Shown piece by piece: positions 4,455-5,509 of a stretch of 5,509 nt of DNA (its first letter is position 1; every line of letters starts with the position of its first letter). This DNA comes from Bacteroidota bacterium (GTDB lineage: Bacteria; Bacteroidota; Bacteroidia; NS11-12g; UBA955), in the NCBI GenBank assembly GCA_947450015.1, contig CANFUB010000190.1, positions 1 to 5,509 on the forward strand. The letters are read 5' to 3'. The position numbers and the translations under genes are program-made. The notes below the pieces were generated by a model. It saw only the letters and a list, made by a program, of their open reading frames with translations, ran no database searches and was not told the DNA's origin.

Positions 4455-5509
4455 TTAATTCACTAATTCAGAATAAGCCAACCATTTTAAAGTTTTCTCA
4501 TCAATGTCTGCATTTACTTTTTCGAGTTCAGAAGCCCATTCTGTTAATTCAGTATGACTGTTACTACCCGAACTTAATTTCGCTTCCAATTCTGTTTTTT
4601 TATTTTCTAAAGTCGCAATTGCTTTTTCTAATCCATCAAATTCTGTTTGCTCTTTGAAACTCAATTTTCTTTTTTTATTGGTACTACTTTCTGTTACTGG
4701 CAAAGCATTAACACTCGCTACTGGCGCTGCTTTTGCTACTGCTGGCTGCTTCTCCATTTGTTCAGCAAATTCTTTGTAGTCGGTGTAGTTACCATAGAAA
4801 TCGCGCACATTGCCTTCGCCTTCGAATACAAATAAATGATCAACCAAGTGGTCCATAAAATACCTGTCATGCGATACCAATAATAAACAACCATTGAACT
4901 CACTTAAGAAATCTTCCAATACATTTAAGGTATCAATATCCAAATCGTTGGTGGGCTCATCTAATATTAAAAAATTAGGATTACTTACCAATACTTTTAA
5001 CAATTGTAATCTTCTGCGCTCGCCACCACTTAATTTTTGTACTGGTGTATATTGAACAGCTGGCGGAAATAAAAACATGTCCAACAATTTCGAAACCGAT
5101 ACTTGTTCGCCTGTTCCTAAAGTTACATACTCTGCAATTTGTTTCACCTCATCGATAATGCGATTATCGTTGTTCAGGTTATTGGTATGTTGTGTATAGT
5201 AACCAATCTTTAAAGTAGGTCCCAATACAATCGTACCTTGCGTAGGTGTAATGGTTTGCGTTAAAATATCGAGCAAGGTCGATTTACCAATACCATTTTT
5301 TCCAACCACGCCAATTCTGTCTTTTTTCTTAAAGATATAAGTAAAGTCTTTGATTAAAACGCGGTCGCCATATTGTAAAGAGACATTATCTGCTTCAATA
5401 ATTTTATTGCCTAGTCGTGTTGTTTGAACTGAAATTTCTAATTCATTTTTATCTAAATTTTGAGTGGCCTTTTCTTTTAAATCATAAAAAGCTTCAATTC
5501 TACTTTTCG
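4455..5509 (-). CDS. uup: Uup-like ABC-F ATPase, C-terminal ATPase domain and coiled coil (5' truncated)
   Basis: The frame is open to the right edge, so about 350 C-terminal residues are present and the first ATPase domain is missing. The GTG at 5309 lies inside the domain and is not a start. Upstream codons read KSRIEAFYDLKEKATQNLDK, the linker between ATPase domains, then a strand ending KDRIGVV. The second ATPase domain shows Walker A GKNGIGKST (5277-5303), signature LSGGERRRLQLL (LSGGE at about 5019-5033), Walker B FLILDEPTNDLD (about 4938-4973) and switch SHDRYF. A low-complexity linker (about 4690-4760) leads to a C-terminal charged coiled coil (FDGLEKAIATLENKKTELEA), the Uup-type domain linked to DNA or ribosome binding. 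There are no membrane segments, so it is a soluble translation or DNA-related ATPase. ABC-F is certain; the Uup subgroup rests on the coiled-coil tail. The last codons lie 18 bp before truA. Confidence 0.9.
   Translation of the reverse strand, partial: KSRIEAFYDLKEKATQNLDKNELEISVQTTRLGNKIIEADNVSLQYGDRVLIKDFTYIFKKKDRIGVVGKNGIGKSTLLDILTQTITPTQGTIVLGPTLKIGYYTQHTNNLNNDNRIIDEVKQIAEYVTLGTGEQVSVSKLLDMFLFPPAVQYTPVQKLSGGERRRLQLLKVLVSNPNFLILDEPTNDLDIDTLNVLEDFLSEFNGCLLLVSHDRYFMDHLVDHLFVFEGEGNVRDFYGNYTDYKEFAEQMEKQPAVAKAAPVASVNALPVTESSTNKKRKLSFKEQTEFDGLEKAIATLENKKTELEAKLSSGSNSHTELTEWASELEKVNADIDEKTLKWLAYSELVN

Noticed and set aside
4647..4835. 62-residue plus-strand frame with a hydrophobic aromatic stretch
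   Set aside because: It is antisense to the low-complexity linker and coiled-coil region of the ABC-F gene; the aromatic residues come from complementing Lys/Glu/Ala codons.

Overview
The window looks like the chromosome of a Bacteroidota bacterium. It is AT-rich, its start codons have AT-rich leaders without Shine-Dalgarno motifs, and matches to the Bacteroidota -7 promoter consensus TAnnTTTG occur. It also carries gene types common in that phylum: an M1-type peptidase with a long beta-rich tail, a Lys/Ala/Pro histone H1-like protein, and a compact stand-alone SET-domain protein. I cannot place it to genus.

Layout. A plus-strand gene, cut at the left edge (2-1432), encodes the C-terminal part of a probable secreted or envelope M1-family metallopeptidase. 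It converges on a minus-strand series of genes. Between them (1446-1723) lie four tandem 68/69-bp repeat units, each with a near-perfect palindrome, followed by a minus-strand intrinsic terminator (1745-1782). Reading leftward on the minus strand from the right edge, the genes are: an Uup-like ABC-F ATPase (4455-5509, N-terminus outside the window); truA, tRNA pseudouridine synthase (3714-4436, 18 bp after uup); purQ, the glutaminase subunit of FGAM synthase (2919-3602, probably with its own promoter); a 325-bp AT-rich intergenic region with a perfect 29-bp palindrome; a SET-domain protein (2189-2593); and a 118-residue histone H1-like protein (1807-2163).

How the genes fit together. uup and truA concern translation or nucleic-acid housekeeping and are probably co-transcribed. 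purQ is a purine biosynthesis gene that seems to be here by position only. The most interesting unit is the SET gene and the H1-like gene. They are 25 bp apart, share one strand, have a terminator at the end and an operator-like palindrome at the beginning. A lysine methyltransferase fold encoded directly before an extremely lysine-rich DNA-binding protein suggests an enzyme-substrate pair, a bacterial chromatin-modification module. This is an inference from context and cannot be proved from sequence alone. The SET gene also lacks any ATG near its N-terminus, so its start is uncertain.
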